This document shows, in pieces, positions 37,816 through 46,512 of a DNA stretch of 52,505 nt; within the stretch, counting starts at the first letter, position 1; every line of letters begins with the position of its first letter. Source of the DNA: Candidatus Rifleibacteriota bacterium (GTDB lineage: Bacteria > Muiribacteriota > Ozemobacteria > Ozemobacterales > Ozemobacteraceae); contig JADFXM010000052.1 in the NCBI GenBank assembly GCA_015233565.1, positions 1 to 52,505 on the forward strand, read 5' to 3'. Both the position numbers and the translations under genes were made by a program. The notes under the pieces are model-generated. The model was not told the origin of the DNA. It saw only the letters and a list, made by a program, of their open reading frames with translations, and made no database searches.

Positions 37816-37983
37816 TTCAAAAGATGGTTGAGAATAAAGTGTTCCTGTGATTGAAGGAAAGTTTTGTTTTCTTTTGAGTGTAGTAATGTAGATGATTGCA
37901 AAAAAGGGTTTTCAGGCTTTTTTAGGTGCAACGAGTTTAAGTAAATTGCTTAGAAAATTTAAGAATAAAGGAGATTTGTGTCT

Positions 37984-38193
37984 ATGAAGTGTTGGGAATT
38001 TAAAAAATGTGGAAGAGAGTTAAATGGAGCTAAAAGTAAAGAGTTAGGGGTATGCCCTGCATATCCCGATGACGGAGAGGAATGTTGGGCAATTGCTGGA
38101 ACACTTTGCGGCGGAAAAGTACAAGGAACTTCTGCCGAAAAAGATGGAAACTGTCGTTTATGCGAGTTCTATAAGAAAATTAATGAGGGTTGA
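37984..38193 (+). CDS. Small Cys-rich protein of the two-CW type
   Basis: A 69-residue protein; ATG 37984 is chosen because AAGGAG lies about 10 nt upstream (a GTG two codons earlier is too close). Seven cysteines are arranged as CWEFKKCG (C3, C9), VCPAYP (C22), ECWAIAGTLCGG (C33, C41) and NCRLCEFY (C55, C58). The paired C-W motifs and the closing C-x2-C match a small metal- or Fe-S-binding module that, in other bacteria, also occurs fused to chemoreceptors and histidine kinases. It lies next to a chemoreceptor with its own Cys cluster (divergent), hinting at redox signalling. Binding of a cluster is inference. Confidence 0.75.
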   Translation: MKCWEFKKCGRELNGAKSKELGVCPAYPDDGEECWAIAGTLCGGKVQGTSAEKDGNCRLCEFYKKINEG

Positions 38194-38923
38194 TCACATC
38201 CAATCTTTGCAAGCAAGCGTTTGAATGGTTCTGCATTTCTTGAAGGAATTGACCGTACTATCCTAAATATTGTTTCGGTATTGACGCAGTCGGGTTCATA
38301 AGTACTGGTTTTAAAGGATGTTACATTCCATAATCGAATATCAGTTGGAGAATTGTGTAGAAATCTGAAATTGAATTCACAAGAGATATTCAACGAAATC
38401 CTCCATGAGAATGTTTTTTCATTGGATGAAACTTCGAGCTCGGTACCTGTTCAAAGAAAAGTGGCTTGAGCGAAAAGTGAGAAAAAATACTTTCTTTCCG
38501 AGAGGTGGTGATGTGATATTTCCTGAAAACCACTGACGGGAAAATTGTTCTATGTTCGCCGAATTCATGGAATTCCACCTTTTCAGTGGTCATCGACGGC
38601 GCAAGTGGCAGAAGAATTGTTTCTTTGTCGGCCAGGGAGGCCGAAGTGAAATCTCTACTCGATGAAATCATAGCTACCAAACTTCCCATTCTCTGCTATG
38701 GCCAACGGCGCAACGACAGCTTCAGTCCGGAAATGCTCTGGGCAACTGATAATAGCCCACGAGATTAATTGGATACGCGGTCAGGTTGAAACCGTTCCTC
38801 ACATAGCAGATGTTTACAGGCCAAGCTAGTTGCCAAGCTGGAAAGAGGGAGGTTTATCCACCCTCTTCCAACATCACCAGACATGCCGGAACAAGTCCCG
38901 GCCGCGAGTGAAAACCGTAAGTC
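38194..38923. other. Non-coding or decayed stretch
   Basis: About 730 bases with no credible gene. One frame is open from just after a TGA near 38518 to a TAA at 38768 (GKIVLCSPNSW...VVIDGASGRR...) but has no start codon or ribosome site at its beginning; ATG 38586 inside it would give 60 codons. It may be the tail of a degraded gene. Base composition shifts toward GC here and in the adjoining broken phospholipase gene, suggesting acquired and eroding DNA. Confidence 0.5.
38839..38870. repeat. Imperfect inverted repeat downstream of the phospholipase relic
   Basis: TGGAAAGAGGG and CCCTCTTCCA pair with one bulged A across an 11-nt loop. Directly before it GCCAAGCT occurs twice (38820-38839). 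No U-tract follows on the minus strand, so terminator function is uncertain. Confidence 0.4.
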
Positions 38924-40588
38924 TCAGATGAAGGGGCGAAGCAATCCAATTTGCCGATAAATGTTCATCTTTTTGATAGTTTTTGGATCAAGATGATCTT
39001 CGGGACCGAATTCTTTGATAGGTCGGCCTTTCTTATCCAACAAGGGTTTGCCGTTCACATCCCGCTTGATTTTATACTCGAGCACGCCTCGGGCAATGTC
39101 TTTCTGGGTTTGATTGTAGACCATTTCCGCAAAGTTTTTGTCGTTGACAACCGCCACGGCTTCAGCGTTGGAATCTTTGCTCAAAGGGTCCATGTTGTAG
39201 CTTCCGATAATGACAATATGGCGATCGGCGACGAAGGTCTTGGAGTGAAGCCGCTGGAGAGCTCCCGGGGCCACAAGAAGACGCAGAGTTGGCATCTCAG
39301 CGAGCATTTTTTTCCAGTCATTCATCAAAAATGCCTGCGGAAAAAGAGAATCAGTCGAGCCACCACTGTTAGAGTGGATGAGAATCTTGACGAAGCGAGC
39401 CGAGGCGCGTCGCAAAACATCCATAGCCTCATTGCTGAGCACTACATACGGATTCTGAATAATGATATCCTCTCGGGCAACTTCGGCAAAGTCCTTGAGG
39501 GACTGAGCGATACCGTTCAATTTTCCAAGGCTGGAATTTTTTTCAAGGATTTTCACAGGAAGCTCAGGTTCATTGGTAAACAATTCAAAACCGGCGAACG
39601 ATGAAATGTTTTTAAACTTGGAAATTTCGTCGTTGAGCTCTGCGAAGATTGCCTTCTGCTCAGCGCTATTCGTGCTTTCCGGCTCGGCCAGGCCCTTGCC
39701 ATTAAGGTAGCTATCCATAACTTTAGCTGCTATCTCAATACGATCAAGCTCTTTTTGGAGAATTGTTTTGCTCGGAGGTTTCACCACCGAATTGCGTGAA
39801 CATATCCATTCATCTTCGAAAGCAGCTTTGAATCGCTCGCTCGCGTGGGGGCCCTCGATCAGAATATCCGTGTCGCGATAGACACAGGGATATTCTTCAG
39901 GTCCTGCAAAGTAATCGGGACCTATGTTCCGTCCGCCGGTAAGGGAGAACTTGCCGTCAGAAATGAGGATTTTTTTATGGCAACTGGCAAATAACCCACT
40001 GAAATCGGTAACCATGTGCATAATGCTCTGTGAAACAGAATTGTAGATTTTGATCTCCACGTTCGGGAACACGGACAATGCTTTGAAGCAGTCAGGCATT
40101 CCTTTCATGTACCCCGAGCGATAAATGCGCCCGTCGATCATCAGCCGGATCCGCACACCGTCACGCGCTTTGCGAGCAAGCAGGCCAAGAAAAGCCTGTC
40201 CGAAAATATCCTTATCAACAATGTATTAAGTGCAGTCAATTGTCTCTTGCGCATCACTGATCATTTTCCAACGGGTATACCAAGCCACATTGTTTTCAGG
40301 AATGTACCGAACTCGTGCAGGAACCGCCTTTTCATTGTTATTGAGTTCATTGAAAACCTGATCAAGCGTCTTTGAAGGGATGTCATGATTCGGGGGCAGA
40401 AATGTCATGGAAGCCGGAGAATCATCAAAATTCGGGAGCGAAAGTGGATCCATCACCTGCGTATTATCACCCCCAGTGGTTTGAACATTGGAAATTCCTA
40501 CGTTTGAATCATCAAAAGTAGTAGGGGCTGCGCATAGAATAGCAGGAATAATGAATATTCCAGCCAACATCAGAAAAATCTTTTTCAT
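38924..40588 (-). pseudogene. Exported phospholipase D-family protein, interrupted by one stop codon
   Basis: The frame starts at ATG 40588 with GGAGG 7 nt upstream and encodes a signal peptide (MKKIFLMLAG... to about residue 21) and a Pro/Asn-rich segment. It then reaches ...DAQETIDCT, stops at TAA (40226-40228), and continues in the same frame with YIVDKDIFGQAFLGLLARKARDG, a perfect continuation of the PLD fold. Both HxKx4D motifs are intact (HKKILISD and HSKTFVAD, the latter followed by GSYNMD). Without the stop the protein would be about 554 residues. The catalytic half alone (ATG 40156) would lack the signal peptide and first strand. A recent nonsense mutation or sequencing error is likelier than a programmed break. 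The region is GC-richer than its neighbours. Confidence 0.75.
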
Positions 40589-40628
40589 AATTTCCCTCCA
40601 AAGATATCGAAAATACAAGGAATCTCGT

Positions 40629-41903
40629 TTAAATAGAGAATACAGGAATTCCCTTTGAAATAACAGCATGTACAAGGTTTTCGCCGGCTCGATAGCCAAT
40701 TTGCTTGTAGGAAGAAGCCTCAAGAAGAACAATATCCATATTTTTCCCAATTTCAATTGAACCGGTTTCATTTCCAAGCATCAATGCATGTGCCGCATGA
40801 AGAGTCGCAGCCATTAGTGTCTCTGCAGCACTCATTTTCAATTGAAGCATCGCCAGTGTCTGAATGAGGTTTGCTGAAGAAAATTGGCAGCTTCCCGGAT
40901 TGAAGTCAGACGCAATTGCAACTGGCAAACCCGCATCAATCATCGCTCTTGCCGGCGCGTGATGTGTTTCCAATAAGAATGTTGAAGTTCCGGGAAGGAG
41001 AGTCGGTACCACTCCTGAGCCAACCAGTTTGCTGATTCCATCAGAAGTGGTTTTCAGAAGATGATCAGCACTAATTGCGCCTACCTCGATTGCAAGATCA
41101 ATTCCACCAATGGCGTTAACTTCATCAGCGTGGATTTTTGGAATTAGTCCGTTTTTCCTCCCGGCTTCAAGAATTGCTCTGCTTTGATCGACATTAAAAG
41201 CCTTGTTTTCAGTAAAAACATCGTTAAACCGGGCCAGTTTGCTCTCTGCAACCTTCGGGATCCAGTTTTCGCAAATTAACTTAACAAAAGCATCTGGTCG
41301 CTCTTTATATTCTACCGGAACTGCATGTGCTCCCATAAAAGTTGGAACCACTCTTATCGGAAGTTCATCTCCAAGCCTTTTTATCACTCGGAGCATTTTC
41401 ATCTCATTTTCAAGGTCAAGTCCATAACCGCTTTTGATTTCAAGAGTCGTTACCCCTGTTTCAATCATTCTCCAAACCCGTTCCCGGGATTCAAAAAATA
41501 TTTCGTCTTCAGAAAGCGACCGAATGCATGAAACAGTTTTAAGGATTCCTCCCCCGGATGCAAGAATATCAAGGTATTTTTTTCCCTGTACCCTCAATTC
41601 AAATTCGCCACTTCGATCCCCCGCATAAACAAGGTGAGTATGCGAATCAACAAACCCCGGAATTCCACTTAATCCATTTCCATTCATTACTTCAGCGTCT
41701 GAAGTTAGTTTTATATTGTCCGAAAACTTATCAGCGGGGCCAACCCAGCAAATTTTTCCATTTCGGGATGCCAAAGAAAAATCATGCTTTTCCTCAATAT
41801 CCCAGCAGACTTTTGTCCCACGTCCGGAATAGGGATTCGGAAATAGCACCAAAGAAGCTAAACCATGTATTGCGAAATCAGCAAGAACTCTTGTACTCAT
41901 CAT
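40629..41903 (-). CDS. hutI: Imidazolonepropionase
   Basis: A 424-residue cytoplasmic metal-dependent amidohydrolase that opens imidazolone-5-propionate to N-formimino-glutamate, third step of histidine degradation. Visible: the metal motif H88-T-H90 in PGFVDSHTHLVYAGDR, E-L-R and the Tyr of GKKYLDIL for substrate binding, GAHAVP, the metal His in KIHADEV, SADHL and the catalytic SDFNPGS. Length is standard. An ATG doublet at 41903/41900 follows AAAGGG. No hutH, hutU or formiminoglutamate hydrolase is in the window, so it is an isolated hut gene here. The broken phospholipase gene follows 40 nt downstream on the same strand. Confidence 0.95.
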   Translation of the reverse strand: MMSTRVLADFAIHGLASLVLFPNPYSGRGTKVCWDIEEKHDFSLASRNGKICWVGPADKFSDNIKLTSDAEVMNGNGLSGIPGFVDSHTHLVYAGDRSGEFELRVQGKKYLDILASGGGILKTVSCIRSLSEDEIFFESRERVWRMIETGVTTLEIKSGYGLDLENEMKMLRVIKRLGDELPIRVVPTFMGAHAVPVEYKERPDAFVKLICENWIPKVAESKLARFNDVFTENKAFNVDQSRAILEAGRKNGLIPKIHADEVNAIGGIDLAIEVGAISADHLLKTTSDGISKLVGSGVVPTLLPGTSTFLLETHHAPARAMIDAGLPVAIASDFNPGSCQFSSANLIQTLAMLQLKMSAAETLMAATLHAAHALMLGNETGSIEIGKNMDIVLLEASSYKQIGYRAGENLVHAVISKGIPVFSI

Positions 41904-42120
41904 TATTTACCCTTTCAAAAGGCTTCAGCTAACATTTCAAAGATTTGATCCAAAAGAAAATTATTGCTAGTTTGACATTTCCTGAATGCCGTTGATTTGC
42001 GAATCGGAACGTATTTTTTTCAACTTAACCTGGGTTGATTGCCGTGTTTTCCGATTTTTGATTTTCTGTATGTCAGCCCTTTTCGATATTTCTTTTCAAT
42101 ATTATTTTGGAAACGATCTA

Positions 42121-43746
42121 TTAAGCTGCCTTCTTTTTATTTAAATCAACTGATCTACAGACCCTGAACCCTGTTGTATAAGATGCAGAACCGGGAAGTT
42201 CGCCACCACGAGCAGCCGATCTGCATGAACCGGGGCCATTTTCAAATGAACCTCCCCGAATGACTTTGGAGACACCGCCAGTTGGCCCAGTTGGATCGAT
42301 CTGTTCATCTGAACCGTAAGGACCAAAAAAATCATTGCACCATTCCCAGGTGTTACCGTTCATATCATATAATCCAAGGGGGTTGGGAAGCCTGAGGCCC
42401 ACATCTCGAGTTTGATTCTCAGCATTTTCGCAGCACCAGCAACTTTTACCAACGAACGTGTCACCCCAAGGAAATTCTGTTTTTTTTCCTGCGCGGCAGG
42501 CATATTCCCACTCGGCTTCGGTAGGCAATCGATATTTCCATCCATCAACGGCTTCCATTGCCAAACAAAAGTCAGAAGCATCCTTCCAGGAAATATTTTC
42601 TACCGGACGATTGGGACCTTTAAAACGAGAGGGATTTTTTTCCATTAAATATTCATATTGAGATTGGGTAACCGGAAAAATTGAAATATAATAGGGATTT
42701 GTGATTTTAACTGTATGAACAGGGCGTTCTTCTCCTCCTCCCTTTTCAGAGCCCATCTGAAAAGTCCCAGGAGTAATCAGACGGAATTGCATTCCAAAAT
42801 TATTGGTAAACACTTCAGATAACCCGGAAATTTCAAGACAAACATTGTTTGGGTCATCCAGGCTTCCTGTTTCCTTTCCCGATGATGCAGTTCTCTCAAA
42901 TTCGTCTTCAATAATTTCACTAATAGGGGAATTTGAAGGAGAAAGGGCTTCTAAAACCATTTCGGAATTCCATCTGGAATGTCGGTCACGAACTAAACAA
43001 CCATTTATTATCATTCCAAGTGGATGAGGTAGATTATAAGGAACTTCCGGATCAGCTGAAGAGATTTTCAAAATGACTTCGCCCTCTGTTTCGCCTTTAT
43101 AGGGGTATTTCCCAGTGAGGCATTCAAGAAGAAGTATTCCAATCGCCCAAATATCGACATGTGGACCGGAAATATTTTGGAGAGCCTCGGGTGCCATGTA
43201 TAGCAACGTTCCCTTGCGGCCAGAGGCTTGAATATGCGTGCCTTCATATCCGCGAATAAGACCGAAATCTCCTAGTTTCCAGAGTTCTCCGGCTTTAAGC
43301 AGATTGGCAGGCTTAATATCACGATGAATCGCCCCGCGCTTATGAATATAGGAAATGGCAGAGGCCAGACAGCGGGCAATCTCCTTTACTTCGTCAACTG
43401 AAAGAGACCCGGATTTTTTTAGTTGGGCTTCAAGCGAATTTTCTGCAAGTTCACTGACAATGTAAATTCCACCTTTGGTAAATTCGTCCGACAATTCGCC
43501 GCAGCTTCGATAGGAAATTATATTTGAATGCTGAAGAGCCGCCATCGCTCGAATTTCTTTAACAACAGCTTCAATGTCATCACGATTTCGGGGGAAAAGA
43601 ATTTTTATGGCCACTTGTCCAATTACCTGGTTAAAAAGCATCTCATCTGCGGAAAAAACTACTCCGAAGGAGCCTTCACCCAGGATGGAAACAACTTTAA
43701 AATTGTTTCCGATAGTCTGCCCAATTAATTTTTCAGGATTAATCAT
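42121..43746 (-). CDS. Ser/Thr protein kinase fused to an FGE/SUMF1-like domain
   Basis: A 541-residue cytoplasmic fusion. Residues 10-270 are a Hanks-type kinase with all key elements: G-loop GEGSFG (23-28), K48, HRDIKPAN (141-148), DFG (160-162), APE (185-187). Residues 318-532 are a formylglycine-generating-enzyme-like (SUMF/FGE-sulfatase) domain: F-x-MGS, PVTQSQYEYLM, RLPTEAEWEYACRAG (406-420), NPLGLYDMNGNTWEW, KVIRGGSF, GFRVCR. In many bacteria such fused domains act as binding or calcium-stabilised folds rather than formylglycine synthases; no sulfatase is nearby. No transmembrane segment. An upstream noncoding RNA ends about 190 nt before the start. Targets are unknown. Confidence 0.93.
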   Translation of the reverse strand: MINPEKLIGQTIGNNFKVVSILGEGSFGVVFSADEMLFNQVIGQVAIKILFPRNRDDIEAVVKEIRAMAALQHSNIISYRSCGELSDEFTKGGIYIVSELAENSLEAQLKKSGSLSVDEVKEIARCLASAISYIHKRGAIHRDIKPANLLKAGELWKLGDFGLIRGYEGTHIQASGRKGTLLYMAPEALQNISGPHVDIWAIGILLLECLTGKYPYKGETEGEVILKISSADPEVPYNLPHPLGMIINGCLVRDRHSRWNSEMVLEALSPSNSPISEIIEDEFERTASSGKETGSLDDPNNVCLEISGLSEVFTNNFGMQFRLITPGTFQMGSEKGGGEERPVHTVKITNPYYISIFPVTQSQYEYLMEKNPSRFKGPNRPVENISWKDASDFCLAMEAVDGWKYRLPTEAEWEYACRAGKKTEFPWGDTFVGKSCWCCENAENQTRDVGLRLPNPLGLYDMNGNTWEWCNDFFGPYGSDEQIDPTGPTGGVSKVIRGGSFENGPGSCRSAARGGELPGSASYTTGFRVCRSVDLNKKKAA

Positions 43747-43935
43747 TAAAATCTCCAGGCAAAACTATTAAGAAATCTGACTTGTGAGGTTCTTGCAAAA
43801 CTAGCAGGCTCTCATTTGGGAAATTTTTCACAATACTGGCCGCCATTGAATTGCTTTCTGATTATTGTGCAATTTCTATACAATATTGAAAGAAGCTCTT
43901 GTTGCAAAAATTAATTGGGAAAAAAAAGTTGTCTA

Positions 43936-43960
43936 AAAAGGTTGAATGACCAGAGTCATT
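43936..43960 (-). terminator. Terminator of the long noncoding transcript
   Basis: On the minus strand AATGAC-TCTG-GTCATT (43960-43945) forms a 6-bp hairpin followed by CAACCTTTTT. The GTCATT arm also belongs to the 3' strand of the long-range helix with 45007-45017, so the two pairings are mutually exclusive and both end just before the U-tract. Confidence 0.6.
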
Positions 43961-45017
43961 AACATGCGAATTGGTCGTCCTCTTTGAAGGCTAAGCGTCA
44001 ACAGTTCCCAGTTTCGTCTCCTTAACTGGAGACCCTCTTGCCGTTACCTGCATTCTAGAGCTTATAGAAGCTAATCTATGACGCCTATTGGTTACGTCAA
44101 GCCTCAGATGTTTCATACATCCACGAGGCCCTCGATTAACAACCCGCCGTTCGATTTACATCAAACGTTGCCTTCTCTTGTATGCTTCAGCCGACTTCAG
44201 GGTTTCTCCATCAACGCATTTAAGGTGGGTTTCCTTACACCTTCCAAGGTTTACTCCCTCTCAGCGCAGTCATTGCGGGACGAGTCAACCGGTCCTCCCG
44301 GATTCGGCGCTCTCCGCCCTCGGGTTTTCTCAACCCCTCGGCAGATCCGTTCGTCCTGATGCAACTTGCAGATTTATTCCACTCTGCTTGCACTCCCAGG
44401 GTATTTGTCTTCAAAGTTTTCCCGCAAAACGATCGGTATCCCTTTTCGAGACCCCTGCTCCTTCATTGTCAGCTCTTCTTCATGGCTTCCTTCACTTGAT
44501 AAATCGGATGCTTCCCGCCATCCTGACCACAGCGGATTTACCTCGCCGCGACCTCACTTATCAACTGTCCCTGATCGTTTGCACGACTGGCTTCCATCCT
44601 GAAGTTAACCCAATCCTGAAGCTTCCTTCCCGTCTTGCAGCGCATCTCTTTCCGATTGATTTCACTCTCTCGGAACGATTGCAACTTTCCTGACATTCTC
44701 TCCTTCAGGGATTTGACTAGCTCAAAGATTAGCCTTACGGCCCCACCCTTCCGCGGTTTCTACCACCTTAGGGTTCAACTTCAAACAAGTGTCCAACTTG
44801 CGCCAGACTTTCCCTCTTGGAGTTTTTACCTTTCAACCCACCAAACTCTCTCTTCGATTTTCCTGTTTTCTAGGTTATTTATTCCCTTCTGGCCAACAAT
44901 CGCCGTCACCGACAACCTAGGTCCATCTACGAAAACACTAACAAAACCTACCGCAAAGCAGTTCGAGAGTTTGTGTTCTTCGGCACCAATTCGCTTGTAA
45001 AAGATCGGTCATTCAAC
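43941..45017 (-). ncRNA. Candidate ~1.08-kb structured noncoding RNA
   Basis: The minus strand carries a transcription unit without a credible protein. A sigma-70 promoter (45025-45053) predicts a start at about 45017-45018. The transcript then begins GUUGAAUGACC, which is the exact reverse complement of GGUCAUUCAAC at its 3' end (43951-43941), directly followed by CUUUUU. This is an 11-bp terminal helix closing about 1,077 nt. Inside are many compact hairpins (44016-44033, 44059-44072, 44101-44129, 44222-44243, 44297-44324, 44416-44430, 44506-44523, 44786-44800). The transcript is purine-rich, unlike neighbouring genes. Plus-strand frames (up to 201 codons) are rich in Ser, Leu, Pro and Arg, lack ribosome sites and look spurious. 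I could not match tmRNA, RNase P, rRNA or a group II intron domain V. A relation to large RNA classes such as ROOL, GOLLD or OLE cannot be judged by eye. Confidence 0.7.
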
Positions 45018-45024
45018 AGTATTA

Positions 45025-45053
45025 ATATTAATACACTTCCACCAAAAAGTCAA
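45025..45053 (-). promoter_or_regulatory. Sigma-70 promoter of the noncoding RNA
   Basis: On the minus strand TTGACT (45053-45048), 17 bp, TAATAT (45030-45025). The expected start, about 7 nt downstream, is 45017-45018, exactly where the 5' strand of the long-range helix begins. It lies between the STAS gene's stop and the RNA. Confidence 0.6.
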
Positions 45054-45072
45054 CACTTTTTTTTATTTTTTT

Positions 45073-45399
45073 TTAATTCGATTTTATGGGGTTTTCCTCA
45101 AAAATAAAATCTTTCGTCATTCCTAATACTTCAAAAAGTCCTTTGATCTCATCGGAAGCTCCGGAAATTTTAACTTTTCCCCCAAATAACACAAAAGACT
45201 TTTTCGTCGAAATCAACAACTCAATACCGTTTGAATCAACGCTCAGCGTCTTTGAAAGATCAAAAGTCAATTCACGAGGGTGCTCTTTCGTCAACTTTTG
45301 AAGTTCTTTTCTAATTGGAGCTATACTGGGCAAACCTAGTTCTCCACTCAACTTTACTACAACTTTTTCCTTTTCACCTACGATCTCAAACTCAATCAT
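45073..45399 (-). CDS. STAS-domain anti-sigma factor antagonist
   Basis: A 108-residue single STAS domain of the SpoIIAA/RsbV type; ATG with GGAG 7 nt upstream. The strand-helix core is visible (KVVVKLSGELGLPSIAPIRKEL) and the phosphorylatable serine sits in V-D55-S56-N-G, the usual D-S-x-G switch site. Such proteins bind an anti-sigma kinase when dephosphorylated and so release a sigma factor. No anti-sigma kinase, PP2C phosphatase or sigma factor is adjacent, so the partner is encoded elsewhere. It is transcribed on the same strand as, and just upstream of, the noncoding RNA, which has its own promoter. Confidence 0.88.
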   Translation of the reverse strand: MIEFEIVGEKEKVVVKLSGELGLPSIAPIRKELQKLTKEHPRELTFDLSKTLSVDSNGIELLISTKKSFVLFGGKVKISGASDEIKGLFEVLGMTKDFIFEENPIKSN

Positions 45400-45604
45400 T
45401 TCTATTCTCCATAAGCCATTTCATTAAATCTGAACCTAACACTTCCAGAATAATGATAAAAGATCCCTAGTACATTTTTTCTAGCATAAACCCTCTTTCA
45501 CTGTCAATGGTTTTACCAATAATACCACCTTAACTAAAAATAATTGTTCTAGTCCAGGTTTACTACCATGTTTAACGAGAATCGCTGATGAATAGACAGT
45601 GAAA

Positions 45605-45633
45605 TTGACAAATTATTCGAAATCTGATATAAG
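45605..45633 (+). promoter_or_regulatory. Promoter of the pst operon, suggesting a leaderless mRNA
   Basis: TTGACA (45605-45610, perfect), 17 bp, TATAAG (45628-45633). The expected start at about 45640 lies 0-4 nt from the pstS ATG (45643), which has no ribosome site, so the mRNA is probably leaderless or nearly so. I see no clear PhoB box (direct repeats replacing the -35). Confidence 0.6.
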
Positions 45634-45642
45634 CCTACTCAA

Positions 45643-46512
45643 ATGAAAAACAGACCGCCAATTTCATCTCGACGGTCAAACACCGGGATTGACAACTCGG
45701 TGGTAAAAGTTCTGCCCCTCCTCGTTTGGCTTTTTTTTCTTTGTGGCTGCGGAAGTAATTCTCAAAATACTTTGGTTATTGCCGGTTCAACCTCAGTACA
45801 GCCTGTTATAGAGAAAATTGCCGGGATGTACAAAAAACAAAAGCCAGAGACAAAAATTCTGGTCGAAGGCGGCGGAAGTAGCGCGGGGATTTCCGCAGTC
45901 ACCATGGGAACTGCCCAAATTGGAATGTCCTCCCGCGAGCTCAAAAAAGATGACCCCAAGGAAAGCTCTCTTGAAAGTATCGTAATTGCATATGATGCGA
46001 TCGCAATTATTGTAAACCCGAAAAACCAGCTCGAAGACTTTTCCATTGAAACACTCCGAAAAATTTTTTCCGGAGAAATAAAAAATTGGAAAGACCTTGG
46101 TGGAGATGACAAGAACATAAACCTGATTATTCGTGAAGAAGGATCCGGAACCAGAACTGCCTTCGAAGATATGGTTATGAAGATTTCCAAGACAGAGGAG
46201 ATAAAAATCGATCCCTTTGCGTTGGTCCAGGATTCCACCGGCGGAGTCCAGGAAGTAGTACGTTGTGACCCTGCTGCAATCGGCTTTATTTCAATGGGAG
46301 CAGCGAAACCAATCGTGAAAATTGTTTCCATAGCAGGAATTAAACCCGATATTGAATCAGTCAAAACTAAGAAATACAAACTTGTCCGACCTTTTTTATT
46401 TTTAAGAAAAGGCGATTTTCGGAAAGACGCCAGTGAATTCGTCGATTACGTTTACAGCCCCGACGGGCAAGCAGTAATGGCAAAGGAGGGGTTAGTTGGA
46501 ACTGCAAAATAA
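45643..46512 (+). CDS. pstS: Phosphate ABC transporter substrate-binding lipoprotein PstS
   Basis: A 289-residue exported phosphate-binding protein. A basic n-region and hydrophobic core lead to the lipobox L-C-G-C36, predicting lipid anchoring. Phosphate-site motifs are recognisable: IAGSTSVQP (47-55), GGGSSAGI (about 77-84) and EEGSGTRTAFE (about 167-177). Typical of the short PstS type in Firmicutes-like and deep-branching lineages. The ATG lacks a ribosome site and sits just downstream of the promoter. It overlaps pstC by 17 nt. First gene of the complete pstSCAB1B2 operon; no phoU or phoBR follows. Confidence 0.95.
   Translation: MKNRPPISSRRSNTGIDNSVVKVLPLLVWLFFLCGCGSNSQNTLVIAGSTSVQPVIEKIAGMYKKQKPETKILVEGGGSSAGISAVTMGTAQIGMSSRELKKDDPKESSLESIVIAYDAIAIIVNPKNQLEDFSIETLRKIFSGEIKNWKDLGGDDKNINLIIREEGSGTRTAFEDMVMKISKTEEIKIDPFALVQDSTGGVQEVVRCDPAAIGFISMGAAKPIVKIVSIAGIKPDIESVKTKKYKLVRPFLFLRKGDFRKDASEFVDYVYSPDGQAVMAKEGLVGTAK

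Larger units (their letters stand above)
37034..37977. other. Long intergenic region with a palindrome, a possible tiny ORF and a terminator
   Basis: About 940 bases between the divergent chemoreceptor and small Cys-rich gene. No gene of normal size is supported. It holds a perfect 18-bp palindrome (37371-37388), a possible 34-codon hydrophobic frame (37614-37718) and a terminator-like hairpin (37792-37815), listed separately. The rest is AT-rich with no structure I can name. Confidence 0.6.

Noticed and set aside
38433..38447. A 15-nt string TTCGAGCTCGGTACC identical to a common cloning-vector polylinker segment
   Set aside because: The match ends abruptly on both sides and no other vector sequence is seen. 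Most likely chance, though read contamination at this point could be checked.
40589..40777. An N-terminal extension of the phospholipase reading frame upstream of 40588
   Set aside because: ATG 40588 has a perfect ribosome site and begins a signal peptide; the upstream part overlaps hutI and is a shadow frame.
44088..44693. A 201-codon open frame on the plus strand, with other plus-strand frames at 44078-44359 and 44635-45000
   Set aside because: Composition is dominated by Ser, Leu, Pro, Arg and Phe, no ribosome sites are present, the frames overlap each other and codon use differs from neighbours. This is the usual look of the antisense of a purine-rich structured RNA.
44700..44850. RNase P-like AGGGAAAGUCU segment on the minus strand
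   Set aside because: The remaining conserved RNase P elements are absent and the transcript unit is about three times too long.
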